Shown here piece after piece: positions 32,401 through 47,400 of a stretch of 64,000 bases of DNA. Both the position numbers and the translations under genes were made by a program. A model generated the notes under the pieces. That model saw only the letters and a program-made list of their open reading frames with translations. It did no database searches and had not been told where the DNA came from. Within the stretch, counting starts at the first letter, position 1. Every line of letters starts with the position of its first letter. Origin of the DNA: Zoogloea sp035335645 (GTDB taxonomy: Bacteria; Pseudomonadota; Gammaproteobacteria; Burkholderiales; Rhodocyclaceae); assembly GCA_035335645.1 (NCBI GenBank), contig DAOQMM010000003.1:26477-90476 (forward strand). Reading direction: 5' to 3'.

Positions 32401-35400
32401 GGCATCGACCCGACCACCAGCACCGCCTCGTGGGTCTTCCAGGCCATCGACCCGGACACCGGCGAGGTCCTGCAGGACGCCACCCGCGGCCTGCTCCTGC
32501 CCAATGCAGCGGACGGCCGCGGTACCGGCCAGCTCGGCTACACCGTCCAGCCCAAGGCCGACCTGCCTTCCGGCACGCAGATCTCCGCCCAGGCCGTGGT
32601 GCGCTTCAACGCCATCGCCCCGCAAGAGACCCAGAAGCTCACCCAGACCCTCGACACCCAGGCGCCGGTGACCACCCTCACCGCCACGCCGGTCACCGCC
32701 GGCGGCAACGATTACGAGGTGCGCTGGAGCAGCGCGGACGAAGACCGCGGCTCCGGCGTCGCCCACGTCACCGTGTACGTGGCCGAGGATGGCGGCGACT
32801 TCAAGATCTGGCTGCGCCAGACCACCGACACCTTCGGTGTCTATTCCGGCAAGGCCGGCCACACCTACGAATTCCTGGCCCTTGCCACGGACAACGCGGG
32901 CAACCGGGAGCAACCCCCGGGCAGCGTGCAGGCGCCCGATGACGGCTCCGGCGCCAACCTGGGCGGCCTGCCGAGCTTCGGCGAGACCACCCAGGATCTG
33001 CCGCCGCCGCCGGCGCCGGCCACGCCGCCGACCAATCCGCTGTTCATCGAGGCCCAGTCGCAGACGCCGGCCGCCACACCCCTGTCCAAGCTGCCCGAGT
33101 TCACCGAGGTCGAGCGGCCCTTCACGGCCCAGGCCTTCGCCACCGACTTCGTCAGCAGCGGCGCCGGTGTCGGTGCGCTGGCCATGCTGGAGCTGCCCGA
33201 CGGCTCGGTGCTCGCCAGTGGCGGCCCCAACCGGGGCTGGCTGTACCGCATCCCCCACGACGGCGGCAAGGCCCTCACGCCCTTCGTCGAACTGGACGAC
33301 CCCATCTACGACCTGGCCCTGGACGACAACGGCCAGCTGTGGGCGACCACCGGCGGCAACGACCTGCTCAAGCTGGATCTGGCCACCGGCGCGGTGCTCG
33401 CGCGCTACGGCACGGGCATCACCCAGGCCCTGGCGATCAAGGCGGGCACGGGTGAGATCTACGTCTCGTCCGGCGACGGCATCGAGATCTTCGACCCGGT
33501 CAAGGCGACGTTCCGTCACTTCAGCGACGTGCGCGTCGATGACCTCGCCTTCGCGCCCGACGGCACCCTGTGGGGTACCACCTGGCCCGACCGGGGCGAC
33601 GTGGTCACCTTCGACAAGCGCGGACGCGCCACCGTGCAGGTGCGCCTGGACGGCGAGGTGGATTCCATCGCCTTCGGCCAGGTCGGCACCCGCCTGGAAG
33701 GCCTGCTCTTCATCTCCGCCAATTCCACCAAGGGCGAGCAGGGCGCCGCCCTCACCATGGTGGATCTGGTGTCCAAGCGCAGCGTCGAGATCGCCCGGGG
33801 CGGTTCCCGCGGCGAGACCGTGGTGGCCACCAAGGACGGCCGCGTGCTGGTGGCCGAGACCCACCAGATCGACGTGATCAGCCCCATTGTCGCGCCACGG
33901 GTCGTCGCCACCAATCCGCCCGACCAGGCCGTGGTGACCCTGCCGCTGACGACCCTGACGGTCACCTTCGACCAGGATATGTACGCGGGCAGCGCCACGG
34001 ACAGCGCCTCCGTGCTCGACCCGGCCGTCTATCAGGTGGTCCGCCAGAACGGCAGCCTGGTGGACATCGCCAGCGTCGCCTACGATGCCACCACCCGCCG
34101 CGTGACCCTCACGGTCGCCGGTCTGGACCCGGATCTCTACGATCTGCGCGTGCTTGGCACCGTGCGCAGCAGCGCCGGCATGGCCCTGGGCGGTACCTAC
34201 ATCTCCAGCTTCGTGGCGGTGCAGGACTTCTCCTCGGTGGTGAGCCTGCAGTTCGACCGGGTGCGCAGCGACCGCGGCACCGGCGTGGTGTCCTACGACA
34301 TCACCGTCACCAACACCGCCGACTACGACCTGCTGGTGCCGGCCGCGCTGGTCATCGACCCGGCCCGTTTCTTCCAGGGACGGCCCATGGGTGCGGTGAG
34401 CCCGCAGGGAGCGAACGGCCTGTGGTACATCGACCTGTCCGGTAAGCTGCCCGGCGGCGTGCTCAAGGCCGGTGCATCCATCGCCACCTTCACGGTGGGC
34501 ATCACCAACAGCGCCAGCCAGCAGATCAGCCTGGGCCACGGCATCTACGCCGTGCCCTATCCCAACCAGAAGCCGGCCTTCACCTCGACGCCGGTGACGG
34601 CCGCCACGGCCGGTCAGGCCTACCGCTATCAGGCGGTGGCCCAGGATCCGGACGGCCGCGTGATCACCTACCTGCTGGTGGATGGGCCGGCGGGCCTCAC
34701 CGTGGACAGCACGACGGGCATCCTCAGCTGGCTGCCCAACGTCGCCAGCCCCGCCACGTCCACCGTCACCCTGCGGGCCTATGACACCCGTGGTGGCTTC
34801 GACACCCAGGTCTTCAACATCGAGGTGGCGGGCGCCAACCACCCGCCCAATGTCTCCGACCTGCCCGCCGAGATCGACGGGAAGGAAGGCCAGAGCCTGC
34901 TCGTCGGCCTCGCCGCCGAAGATGTGGACGAAGACTTCCTGCACTACTACGCCGACAACCTGCCGCCGGGCGCGGTCTTCGATTCGCAGCTCAACGCCCT
35001 GGTGTGGACGCCCGACTTCACGTCCGCCGGCACGTACACCAACGTCAAGCTCATCGTCAGCGACGGCAAGAGCACGGTGACGCGGTCCTTCAACATCGTC
35101 ATCGCCCCGGACGACGCGCCGCCCGTCCTCAGCCCGGTGCCCGAGCGCACCCTGCGCGAAGGCGATCCGGTGCGCCTGCAGCTGCATGCCACGGATGCCG
35201 ACAGCGGCGACACCCTCAGCTTCTACGCCGACGTCCTGCCCGCCGGCGCCTTCCTGGATCCGAATACGGGCGTCTTCCAATGGACGCCGAGCTTCATCCA
35301 GGCCGGCGACTACAGCCTCAAGTTCGGCGTCAGCGACGGCACCAAGCGCACCGAGACCACCGTCAAGTTCCACGTCCTCAACGTGAATGCGGCGCCGGTC

Positions 35401-38400
35401 TTCGACGAACTCGGATCGTGGATCAGCTTCGAGGGCCAGACCCTGGCCTTCCGCGCCTTCGCCTTCGACCCGGACAACCCCGGCTACGTTGCCCAGGACC
35501 GCCTGCCCAGCGGCACCCTGACCGAACTGGAAGGGGCCGCGGCCACGGTCAGCTACACCGTGTCCGGCCTGCCCGACGGGGCGAGCTTCGATCCGGTGAC
35601 GTCCATGTTCAAGTGGGTGCCCCGCTACGATCAGGCGGGCAGCTACCTGGTGCACTTCACCGCCACCGACGACGGCAACGGCACCGGCACGCCTCTCACC
35701 TCGGACATCGTCGTGCCCATCACCATCCGCAACGCCAACCGGGCGCCGGAGATGGCCGAGATCCCGACCCAGACCGTGCAACGCGACGCAGTGTTCGAGC
35801 TGCCCGTGACGGCTACCGATCCCGATGGCAATCCGCTGACGCTCACTGTCAAGGGCCTGCCCGCCTTCGCCACCTTCACCGACAACGGCGACGGCACCGG
35901 CAGGTTCGTCATCGCGCCCCATTCCGGCGACCGTGGTGACTACGAGATCGACCTCACCGCCACCGACAACGGCGACGGACAGGGCGCCCTCTACGCCCAG
36001 TCCCTGACCCGCCGCTTCATCCTGACGGTGGTGTCCGCCTCCGAGGCGCCGGTCATCGCGCCCATCGGCGACAAGCTGGCCCTGGTTGGCCAGAAGCTCA
36101 GCTTCTACATCAACGCCAAGGATCTGGACCAGGATGCGCTGGGCTTCACCGCAGACGCCGCGCCGGCCGGCCTGACCATCACGCCGCAGCCCCAATACGG
36201 CCGCGCCCTGGTGGAATGGACGCCCGACAGCACCGTGCTGGGCCAGACCTTCACGGTGCATTTCAAGGTCACCGACAACGGCAACAGTGGTGCCACGGCG
36301 CCCAACACCACCGAGCAGGTGGTGCGCATCAAGGTGCGTGACAGCAACGCCGCGCCGGTCCTGTCGCCCATCGGCAACCTGAGCCTCAAGGAAGGCCAGC
36401 CCTTCTCGCTGCAGCTCTCCGCCGTCGATCCGGATGGCGATCCGCTCACCTACAGCGTCACCAACCTGCCGGCCGGCGCCAGCTTCGACGCGGTCAAGGG
36501 GCTTTTCACCTGGACGCCCAACATCTTCAGTGCGGGCGACTACCCGAACGTGCGCTTCGCCGTCAGCGATGGCATGGCGGAGAGCGCCGAGACCGTCACG
36601 ATCTCGGTGCAGAACACCAACCAGGCGCCGATCCTGGTGTCCCTCTTCCCGCAGACCGGGCGCGAGGGCGCGCAGGTCCAGTTCCAGCTCACCGTGGGCG
36701 ACGTGGACGGCGATCCGGTCGTCTTCAAGGCCCTCACGGCGCTCCCCGACGGCTCCCGCTTCGACTCGCGCACCGGCCTCTTCAAGTGGACGCCCACCTA
36801 CGATCAGGCGGGTGACTACAGCTTCACCTTCGAGGCCCGCGATCCTGCCGGCGCCACCAGCCAGACCACCGTCAGCCTGGCCATTGCCAACGTGAACCGG
36901 GCGCCGGTGCTGACCGTCTCCAACCACGTGGCGCTCCTCGGCCGGCCCCTCAGCTTCCAGCTTGGTGGCAGCGACGCCGATTCGGGCACCACGCTCACCT
37001 TCAGCGCCACCGGGCTGCCCGAGGGGGCCACCCTCGATCCGACCACTGGCGTCATCAACTGGACGCCGGGCGCCGGTCAGGCTGGGGACTACCTGGTCAT
37101 GGCCTCCGTGTCCGACGGCATGACGAGCACCGCCCTGCCGCTGGTGATCCGCGCCGCCCTCACGGCGCCGGCCCCCAGCGTGATCATCGAGAACACGCCC
37201 AGCTTCCCGGCGGTGCCCGGCCAGGACGTGCTGGTCCACGTCATCGCCGAGAGCTTTGGCAACATCGCCGGACTGCGTCTGTTTGCCGATGGTGTCGAGC
37301 TTCCGCTGGATGAATTCGGCCGCGCCCACGTCCAGGCGACCCAGGTGGGCAAGATCGCCCTGCGCGCCGAGGCCACCGACGTGGATGGCCTGGTGGGCAG
37401 CACCACGTCCGTGATCCGCGTGCGCGATCCCCAGGACAAATCCGCCCCGACGCCGTCCTTCGCCAGCCAGCTGGCCTTCGCGCGCCTCACCGACCTCACG
37501 GCCATCACCGGCAGCACCGGCGAGGCCAATGTGGATGCCTGGACGCTGGAGATCGCGCGCTACGGCGACGAGCACTACACGACCCTGGCCAGCGGCGATG
37601 GCGCGGTGAACAACGCCGCCTTCATGCAGCTCGATCCGGCGACCCTCGCCAACGGCATGTACACCCTGCGCCTGCGGGTCACCGACCTGGGCGGGCGGCG
37701 CGGCGAAGCCAGCGTCGACGTGGAAGTGGATTCCGCCACCAAGACGGGCCGTCTGCAGCGCAATGAAGCCGATTTCAGCTGGAGCGTCGGCGGGCACACC
37801 CTCGACTTCCTGCGCAGCTACGATTCGCTCAACACCTCTGTCGCCGGCAGCTTCGGCAACGGCTGGCGGCTCTCCTTCCGGGATGTGGATCTGCAGACCG
37901 ACGTGGCCCTCACCGGGCGCGAGGATGCGGGTGAACTGGGCACCTTCCAGGACGGTCAGCGGGTCGTCCTGACGCTGCCGTCCGGTGAGCGGGCAGCCTT
38001 CACCTTCGTGCCGCAGAAACACAGCATCCCCGGCCAGACCTGGTACACCCCGGCCTTCCAGGCCGAATCCGCCAGCGGCTGGCAGCTCGTCGTGCCCGAC
38101 ACCAAGCTGCAGCGGGCCGGCTCCAGCTACTACGATCTGGTCAGCGGCGTGGGCTACAACCCGGCCAATTCCGGCGACACGGACTACATCCTGGTGGCGC
38201 CGGACGGCACCCGCTACAGCATCGCCGACGGCCGCATCGACGACGTGCGCTTCACCGACGGCGTGCATGTGGCCGTGAGCGACAGCGGTCTGGTGGCCAG
38301 TACCGGCGAGACGGTGCAATTCACCCTCAACCACGCCGGGGCCATCGAACGGGCCGCCCTGTCCGACGGGCGTCAGTACCTCTACGACTACGACGCCCAG

Positions 38401-41400
38401 GGCCGGCTCGTTTCAGTCCGCAACCTGGAGGCGGCCACGTCGCTGCGGTATGGCTACGAAGCGGGCGCCCTCGGCCGCCTGACGCTGGTCACCGGCAGCG
38501 GGGCAGGGGCCCTGTACACCTATGGTCCGTCCGGAGTCGGCCAGGCGCCCATCTCCGGCGATCTGGGGTCCTCGGTCAATTACCTTGCGACTCCGGTGAA
38601 TGGCAGCCTGATCGCGGGCGAGGTGGATCACTACGCCTTCACGCTCCGTCCGTCGGAGCTGGCCTCCACCGCGAGCGGCTCGGTGTATCTGGGCATCGTG
38701 GTCGAAGGCCATAACGGCCTCGCGCCGGTCCTGCCGGTCATGCCCGGCCTCACCGCCATCGCCTCGTCGGTGGTGGGCAATCGCGCCTTCGCCCTCTTCA
38801 AGCTCGATGCCGCCGGCCTGGCGCAGATCGACGTGGCCGGCAGCGGCGTGGGTGACTACACCCTGAGCCTGTTCGTGGCGGGTGACGCCAACCGGGACGG
38901 CAAGGTCGACGGGGCCGACGCCATCGCCATCGCCGCCGCCAAGGGCGCGGTGCGGGGCGGGGCCGGCTACAGCGAGGCCCTCGATGCGGACGGCAACGGC
39001 GTCATCGAAAGCGGCGACCTGCAGCTCCTCATGCAGAACGCGGGCTTCACGCCCAACCGGGCGCCGGTCGTTGTGGCCGGCACGGTGAAGACCCACGTGG
39101 ATCTGGACGTGAATGCGCCGGTGTCCACCTTCGTGAAGGATCCGGAAGGCGACCGCACCTTCTTCACCCTCCTCGGCTCAACCCATGGTACGGCGCACCT
39201 GTCCGGCGACGGCCAGTCCGTGGTGTTCACGCCCGAGGCCGGCTACATCGGCACCGCAGACTTCACCATCCGCGCCGACGACGGTTTTGGTCAGACCATC
39301 CAGACCATCGCCGTCACCATCAGCAACGCGGCGCTGACCCGCCTCGACTTTGTCGACCGCAACCTGCGGCTCGCCGTGGGCGAAGGTCGCCAGATCAGCC
39401 TGATCGGCGACTTCGAAGATCAGGCCAACGTGGAACTGCCGGCGTCCTATGTGACCCTGATGAGCACCGACGGCGCCATCGGCAGCCTCGTTGCCGGCGG
39501 CCGCATCAACGCCGTGGGCAAGGGCTCCGGCGTACTCATCGCCGAGCGTGCCGGTCTGCGCGCGGCCACCGCGTTCACCGTGGGTGTGCCCACCGACACC
39601 GTGCAGGCCTACCTGTACGCGGGCGGCATGACCGTCTATCCCGGCGCGGTGAGCCTCGCCGAGAACGTGGGCAAGCGTCAGATCCTGGCCAATCTGTACG
39701 GCGCCATGGACCTGGCTCCGGCCTCCAGTGGCACGCACTACTACGTGAGCAACGACCAGATCATCAGCGTCTCGGCTGACGGGCTGATCAGCGCCCGCCA
39801 GAGTGGCGAGGCGACCGTCACGGTCATCAACGGCGGCGCCGAGACCATCATCCCGGTCAAGGTGGAGAAGCCCTTCGTCGGGCCCACCGTGCTGGGCGAT
39901 CTGGGCGGCATCGTGCAGGGCGCCGACGGGTCCATCGTCGCGGTGGCGCCGGGCGCGTTGCGTGGCAACACGACGGTGTCCATCGAAGCGGTCAAGGCCG
40001 CCGACCTGCCCGCCGGCATGCCCGATGGCATGGCCCTGGCAGGCGCCTTCAAGCTGGATCTGGGCGATCGCAAGCTCGATACGCCGATCCAGCTCGCCAT
40101 CCCCACTACCGGCATCGCCGCGGGCACCAAGGTGGTGTTCATGCGCTACGCCGAAATTCCGATGCCCGATGGCTCCAAGCAGCCCATCTGGCTGCAGGAA
40201 GAGACCGGCGTGGTGGGCGCGGACGGTTACGCCCGCGCCATGTCGCCCCCGTATCCCGGCGTCACGGTGTCGGGCACCTACACCTGCGGCATCGCGCCGG
40301 ATGCCAGCTTCAGTCAGGTGCGCGGTCAGACCTACGCAACCTTCCCGGTGGGCATCAACGACGGCGGCTCGTCCTTCGCCATGCTGTCGTCCCTGGGCGG
40401 TGGCGCGGCCATGGGGGCCGCCTTCGGCCTGACGGCGGGCTTCATGCTTACCTGCCTGATCGGTTATCACGAGCTGCAGATCATCTCGGTGCCGGCCCAG
40501 GGCCTGCCGACGGTCACCAAGGTGGGCGTGCAGGTGGATCCGGGCAAGGTCAGCGACAACCGCATCGAGGTGAACAACCCCTACAGCCCGAGCACCTCGC
40601 CGGCCACCGAGCCCTTCGTCTCGTCGGCCCGCTTCCTCTTCAAGGACGACGGATCGGGCAATGTGGTGCCGTTCGTGGAGATCAAGGGCGACCGCTTCAC
40701 CTACGACAATCCGGCCGCGCCGGCCTTCGCCAAGAAGGGCAGTCAGATCGCCGATCTCAAGGTGGTGTTCGAGACCCCGGACGGGCACACGTTCGAGGTT
40801 TCGCCGAGCGCGACCAGCACCGATGGCGACGTCTTCGTCGAAGTGCCCCAGACGGTCTCCATCGGCACCGCCAAGATCTTCGTGCGGCGGCCCATCTACT
40901 ACGCCAACGGCGGCACCTGGGACGACCTGGAGCAACTGGACAGCAACAAGGTTCAGCTGTCCTACGACGCGCGCTACATCTTCGGCGGCATGTCGGGCAA
41001 TCAGGTCTTTGCCATCGACAGTCAGACTCAGGATCTGGTGGCGCGCATCAACGTGAGCGGCAACTTCCCGGCGCCCCGGGCCATGGCGATCAGTTCGGAC
41101 AACACCCGGGCTTACGTGACACTGCGCTACAACGGCGCGGTGGCGCTGGTCGACACCATCGCCCTGCAGCAGGTCGATGTGGACGGCGATACGGCCAACG
41201 GCATCAGCAGCATTCCGCTGTTGCCCGGCGCCCAGCCCTTCTGGATCGCCATCGCCAAGGGCGGCAAGAAGGCTTACGTGTCGGACGAGGTCGCCGGTCG
41301 CGTGTACGTGATCGACATCGATCCGTCGTCCTCCACCTACAACACCCTGGTGAAGACCATCGACGTGAATCCGGCGCCGTCCGGTCTGCGCGGCATGGCC

Positions 41401-44400
41401 ATCAACGCCAACGGCAAGCGTCTGTTCGTCGCGGCGCCGGACAAGGCCCTGTTCGGCCGCCCCGGCGGCGGTGATGGCAAGGTCTTCGTCATCGACGTGG
41501 AGGAGGGCAGCAGTACTTACGGTCAGGTGGTGGCCACGCTGGACGCAGGTTCCGAGCCCTACGGCGTATCGGCGACCAACGACCCGAACGTGATGATGTA
41601 CACCAACCGTCTGTCCGACTCCAAGGGCGTGGTGATCGTCAAGGGTGACGTGGGCAATTACACCCAGACCACCGTGACCCTGACCCTCGGTGCCATCACG
41701 GACTGGTTCGACGTGAACAACGCCAGTTCCGTGGTCCTGTCCAAGGACACCAAGTACGCCTTCGTCGTCGGGTACAACACCTACATCCAGGACGTGCCGT
41801 CCCACGATCCGAACTACGACCCGAACCACCCCGCGGGTGGCAACATCGGCATCATCCGCGATCCCCTCGGGCCCAACCCGACCCTCGTCGGCGCGACCCG
41901 CGAGATCCCCATGTCCTGGCCTGACAACGCGGTCCTGTCGCCGGACGGCAACACCCTGTACGCGGCCTTCCGCGGCCAGCGCGTCGTCATGGCCTTCGAT
42001 GTGGCCAAGATGATCGCCGTCGTCGAGAGCGGCAGTCCCGATCTGGGCACCACCGCAGTGGACGACATCGATCCGTCCATCGATGTGCGCGCCAACTTCA
42101 AGATGCTCAAGAAGGGCGGGTTGTTCACCGATCCGGTGTTCGGCGTCCCGCCGGGGGCCACCAACGGGCCCATCGGCGTCGGCTTCAACCAGGGGCTGGT
42201 GACCCAGGGCGGCGCTTCGCTGGAACTGCTGGCGCCGGATGCCTCCACGTCCAATCTCAACCCCAATTTCTCGTGGATGGTGAAGGGCTTCGAAGGGGCC
42301 AAGGCGCGGCTCTACGTGAGCACCTTCCGGGGCAGCGACGGTCTGTTCCCCACCGATCTGGGCTCGACGGACCAGAACCCCAACCGGATCTTCTCGTCCG
42401 ACCTGCTTGACGCCAGCTCGGCGGATTCCACCGGCGCGATCTTCATCAAGCAACTGCCCGCCAACCTCAAGCTCACCGCCGGTCAGCAGTATTACTGGGG
42501 GGTGGAGGTGGTGTCGCCGTCCGGCACCGTGGTGGCCCGCGACTGGCGCGTGTTCAAGACCGAGGCCTTCAAGGATCCGAGCAAGCCCTACAGCAGCGTC
42601 ACCGTGCTGACCCACGGCTTCCAGCTCTCGCCGACCCAGCCGGCCAACCTGGCCGACGCCCTGTCGTCCTTCTACCAGATGGCGGAAACCATCGCCAAGG
42701 ATGGCGGTGAAGGGGTGGCGGCGCGCTACCAGAAGTCCACCGGGCACTGGATCATCTTCTACGATGGCGCCAACAGCGGTGCCCTGGTGGGCCACGATCT
42801 GGTGGATGCCCTGCGCATGCCCAGCCTGAATGGCCGGCCCATTGCGCTGGTGAGCGACTGGTACGACGAATCCGACTTCCCCACGGATGGCTTCAGCGAA
42901 GCGGCGGCGGATACCTTCTACTCGTCCCTGGCTCAGCTCAACGAGGAATCGGGCGGCAAGATCTTCCAGTCGCCCATCCACCTGATCGGCCACAGCCGCG
43001 GCACCGTGGTCAATAGCGAGCTGGCCCAGCGTTTTGGCGTCTATGCGCCGACGGTGTCCCTCGACATGACCGCGCTGGACGTGCATGACTTCAACCAGCC
43101 GTCCCTGGACATCCCCATCGCGCAATACATCCAGGCGGCCGGTGCAGCGGCGGGCGCCGTATCCGGGCTGGTCGGCAACCTGATCTCCCTGTGGGGCATG
43201 CTGCCCACCAACGCCGTCATCCCGACCGGCAACTTCCTCGACCCGGACGTGCAGCGCTGGAGCAACATCGCGTTTGCCGACGCCTACTACCAGGTGGTGG
43301 CCAGCAATACGCCGATGGGCTTCGGACAGATCGTCACCACGCCCAACGGGCGCTACGTGCCGAACTTCGACTACAGCGTCAATCTCACCGGCCGCGCCGG
43401 TTTCACCCGGGACGACGGGCTCATCAGCGCGTCCCTCCTGGCGAGCGGCGAATTCCGCGCCGGTGGTCCCCACAGTCGTGTGTGGCGCTGGTACGGCGGC
43501 ACCATGGACCTCTCCGCCACCACCTTCCAGGCGGGCGGCGAGCCGGTCTACCGGCGTCTCTACGACAAGACCAAGACCGAGTTCCAGGGCGTTACCGTGC
43601 CCTGGTACAACGCCCAGAGCTTTGCCCTTGGCAGCGGACCGTGGGAAGGCATCGGCACCGGCTGGGCCTTTGCGCCCCAGGGCGGTGTGACTTACTCCGG
43701 GCCCATGAGCGCCACCAAGGTCTCCCTGGCGACCGACAACACTGAGGCGCCCAATCCTTCCGGCATGGCCGTACCGAGTATCTTCAATGGCGATTTCGAG
43801 GAAGGCGCCCTCAACCGCAGCTGGCTGCTCCAGTACTCGGCGGGTGGCCTGGCCACGCGCCTCACCGGCGATCTGCCGGGCTGGTCCTTCCATGGCGGCT
43901 CGTTTGCCAAGACCCGGACGCTGATCGACGGCGACCGTCTGGTCACGCTGGCGGACGGCACCCACGCCGCAATGCTCGACAACGACAACTACCGTATCGA
44001 GCACAATCGCATGGTGGTGCCCGACTGGGCCGAGTTCCTGACGGTGGACGCCAAGGTGCTCACCGGCAAGGCGGGCGAGAAGCTTCTGGTGCGCGGCTAT
44101 CTGGCGGATTCGTCGGTACCGATCGAGCTGGGCAGCATCGCCCTGGACAACACCGGCACCAACTTCCAGTCCTACACCTTCCAGGTGCCCACCGCCTTCC
44201 GCGGCGCCGGCCGCCTGCTCGAGTTCTCCATGAGCAGCGGTGCGACGGCGGATGCCGAGGTGCTTCTGGATCACGTCCAATTCACCAAGGGCCTGATCAC
44301 CGACAGCACCCTCGATCCGTCCGACAAGGCGGTGTTCTTCACCGACACCACCACCGGTCCGACCACAGGCCTGAGCAGTCAGTGGGTGGATCTGACCAAC

Positions 44401-47400
44401 CCGTTCAGCCAGGCTTTCACCGTCACGGTCACGACCGACCCGAACAGCTTCCTGGTGGTGGCCGGCACCAGCGGTGATGTGGTGCTCAATGACAACAACG
44501 CCCACGATCCGCTGTACACCGATTACGTCCTGGCGCCGGGGGCCCATCTGAAGCTCAACCTGAAGTCCAAGTTCAATGCGGACTTCATCAAGACCTACAA
44601 GGATGCGGACATTCCCATCCAGAAGACCAATCTGTACTTCACCATCACCCTCGCCAACGGCAGCATCCGCGACGAGGCGGTGGACCTGTTCTACATGCCG
44701 GACTACGCCGACGGTAACGCGACGGATGGCCTGTGGACCTTCATGGACACGATGGACGGAAAGACCCGCACCCTGAGCTTCGACAATGCGGCCCATGTGG
44801 AGCTCAAGGAGACGTCCGATACCTACAATCTGTTCGGCGTGTCCCAATCCGGGGGCATCGTCCAGGGCCTCACCTACACTGGCCGTTATGTGAACGCCTT
44901 GCCCGATTTCGCCACCTATCAGGTGGAGGAGGGTGGGCGCAAGCTGGGGACGATCAAGGTCGCCGGCTATTCGGTGCCAAAGCAGACCGTGGGTGTGTCC
45001 CTGGCAACCCTGCGCACGATGGTGCAGAACATCCGCACCGAGGCGGAGAACTACAAGAACAACCCCCTCACCGCGGTCGTGCATGATCCGACCGGCTTTG
45101 CTGCCGGAAAGTACAACATCTTCCTGAACCTGTTCCCGGATGCGGTGATCACCGACGCGCAATGGCAGGACGTGGTGGATGGATTCAACGAGTGGTTTGG
45201 CACGGGGGCCAGCGCGATCTACCAGAACAACATCGCCCAGACGGAGTTTTCGTATGGCGAGACTGGTCTCAATCCGATCGTGATGATCAACCAGCCGTGG
45301 GTGAATACAGTTGCGAAGCCAGACCCGAATGACGATGCCTCGCGCAGTTTTGCCGGTCTCGACTTCGCCTACAACACCTTCGAGTCGACCCTCACCAAGG
45401 CGGGTGCCGGGGCAGGCAGCTTCGGCGGCATGGTGATCCGCGACGACATCTCCATCGCCTCCAAGCGCTATCTGCTGTCCCGCGTGGTCAACCCCGAGCG
45501 CGCGGGTGCCATGGGCGGTCAGAGCGCCATGACGCTGGTGGTGGATGGCATCCTGCGCGCCTACCTGTCGGTCGGCTTCACCCGCAAGGATATGGGGCGG
45601 TCCTACGGTTGGGTGGTAGGTCACGAACTGGCCCACAACATGGGGCTGTTCGACGAGTACATCTACAGCCCCTTCACGAACGCCCCACGGGATGGTGGTG
45701 CGAACTTCATGTCCAACGCCAACAACATCCGCGTGAGCAGTTCCCAGGCCGCGGCGCTGCATCTGGCCATGGACAATCCCGACACGACGGTCGCCCTGTC
45801 CAGCACCGACGCGCTGCTGTCCTGGTACCTGGACCTGGATGCGCTCGACAAGTCTAATCGTGCGGGACGGCAAGTCTTGAACCTGTCCCCGCTGGCAGGA
45901 GACGGTGAAGGTTCCACCGACCCCCTGGGCGGTCTGCTCTACTTCGTGAGTCAGAACAGTGACGCCACGTCGCCTGTCACGTCCTCGCCAATTCTGATTT
46001 CCGGTGCATCCCACGACGGCATCGTCAATGGCCAGTTCTCCGTGGCCGATCCGGCAGCGACCGACTACGGCTGGATCACCGAAGGCGATGCCAAGGTCAG
46101 CGCTGGCGCCGGCGTCCTCACCGAAGACCCGCGCCTCGCCTCGCGCTTCGCCCAGACCTTCGTGGTCCCGGCGGATGCCGCGACGCTGCGCTTCCAGCTG
46201 GTGTCCAGCCATTTCGTCGCCAACGGCGACGGCCCGCCGGATGCCTTCGAGGTGGCCCTGATCGGCGCCGACGGCAAGCCGGTGGGCGGCACCCTGCCCC
46301 TGTCCGGCAGCGACGCCCTGTTCAACCTGCAGGCGGATGGCACGGTGTATGCGGCCGACCAGGTCAGCGCGGCGGGCCTCACCAACCGTAACGGCGGCAC
46401 CTTCCCGTCCGGCCGTCCGATCACCGTGAGCATCGACCTCACCGGCGTCGCGGCGGGCACCACCGTCACCCTGTACTTCGACCTCCTGGGCTTCGGCGAA
46501 GCCGCCAGTTCGGTCACCGTCGACAACGTCCGCCTGCTCAAGGTGGGCGAGGTGGAAGACCAGCCGCCGGTGGCCAATGCCGATACCGCCGCGGTGGACG
46601 AGGACGCCTCCGTGCTCGTCAATGTGCTCGCCAACGACACCGATCCGGAAGGCAAGGCCCTCACCCTGGTGAGTGCCGACGGTGCCACCCACGGGGCCGT
46701 GACCCTCGAAAACGGCCAGGTCCGTTACACGCCGAGCGCCAACTACTTCGGTGCGGACAGCTTCACCTATGTGGTCCGTGACGAGGCCGGCAATACCGCC
46801 ACCACCTCCGTGGCGATCACGGTGCGCCCGGTCAATGACGCGCCGGTGGCGAATCCGGACAGTGTGGCGGTGCTTTCCGGCGGTTCGGTGCTCATCGACG
46901 TGCTCGCCAACGACACCGATATCGACAGCCCGGTGCTGACCATCACCGGCGCCACCGGTGCCAGCCACGGCACGGTCGCCATCGAGTCCGGCAAGGTCCG
47001 CTACACGCCCGACGCCGGCTATGCAGGCGGCGACAGCTTCACGTACACGATCACCGATGGTGACGGCGGCAACGCCGGCAGCAGCGTGACGGTGGACATC
47101 CTGGTGCACAACACGCCGCCGGTGGCCAACGCCGACACGGCCGTCACCGACGAAGACACGCCGATCCTCATCGACGCCCTGGCCAACGACACCGACGCCG
47201 AGGGTCAGGCCCTCAGCCTGGTGAGCGTGGGTCTGGCCACCCACGGGACGGTCAGCCTCGACGCCGGCCAGATCCGCTACGTGCCGGACGCCGACTGGTT
47301 CGGTGCCGACAGCTTCACCTATGTGATGCAGGATTCCGTGGGGGCCCAGGCCTCGGCCACGGTGAATGTCACGGTGAACAGCGTGAACGATCCGCCCGTC

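Noticed and set aside
27220..38334. Very long open frame on the minus strand opposite the giant gene (about 3,700 codons); similar at 39178-49683
   Set aside because: The translation is a low-complexity His/Arg/Gly/Val-rich shadow produced by GC-rich codon use in repeats. The plus-strand frame has recognisable domains throughout.
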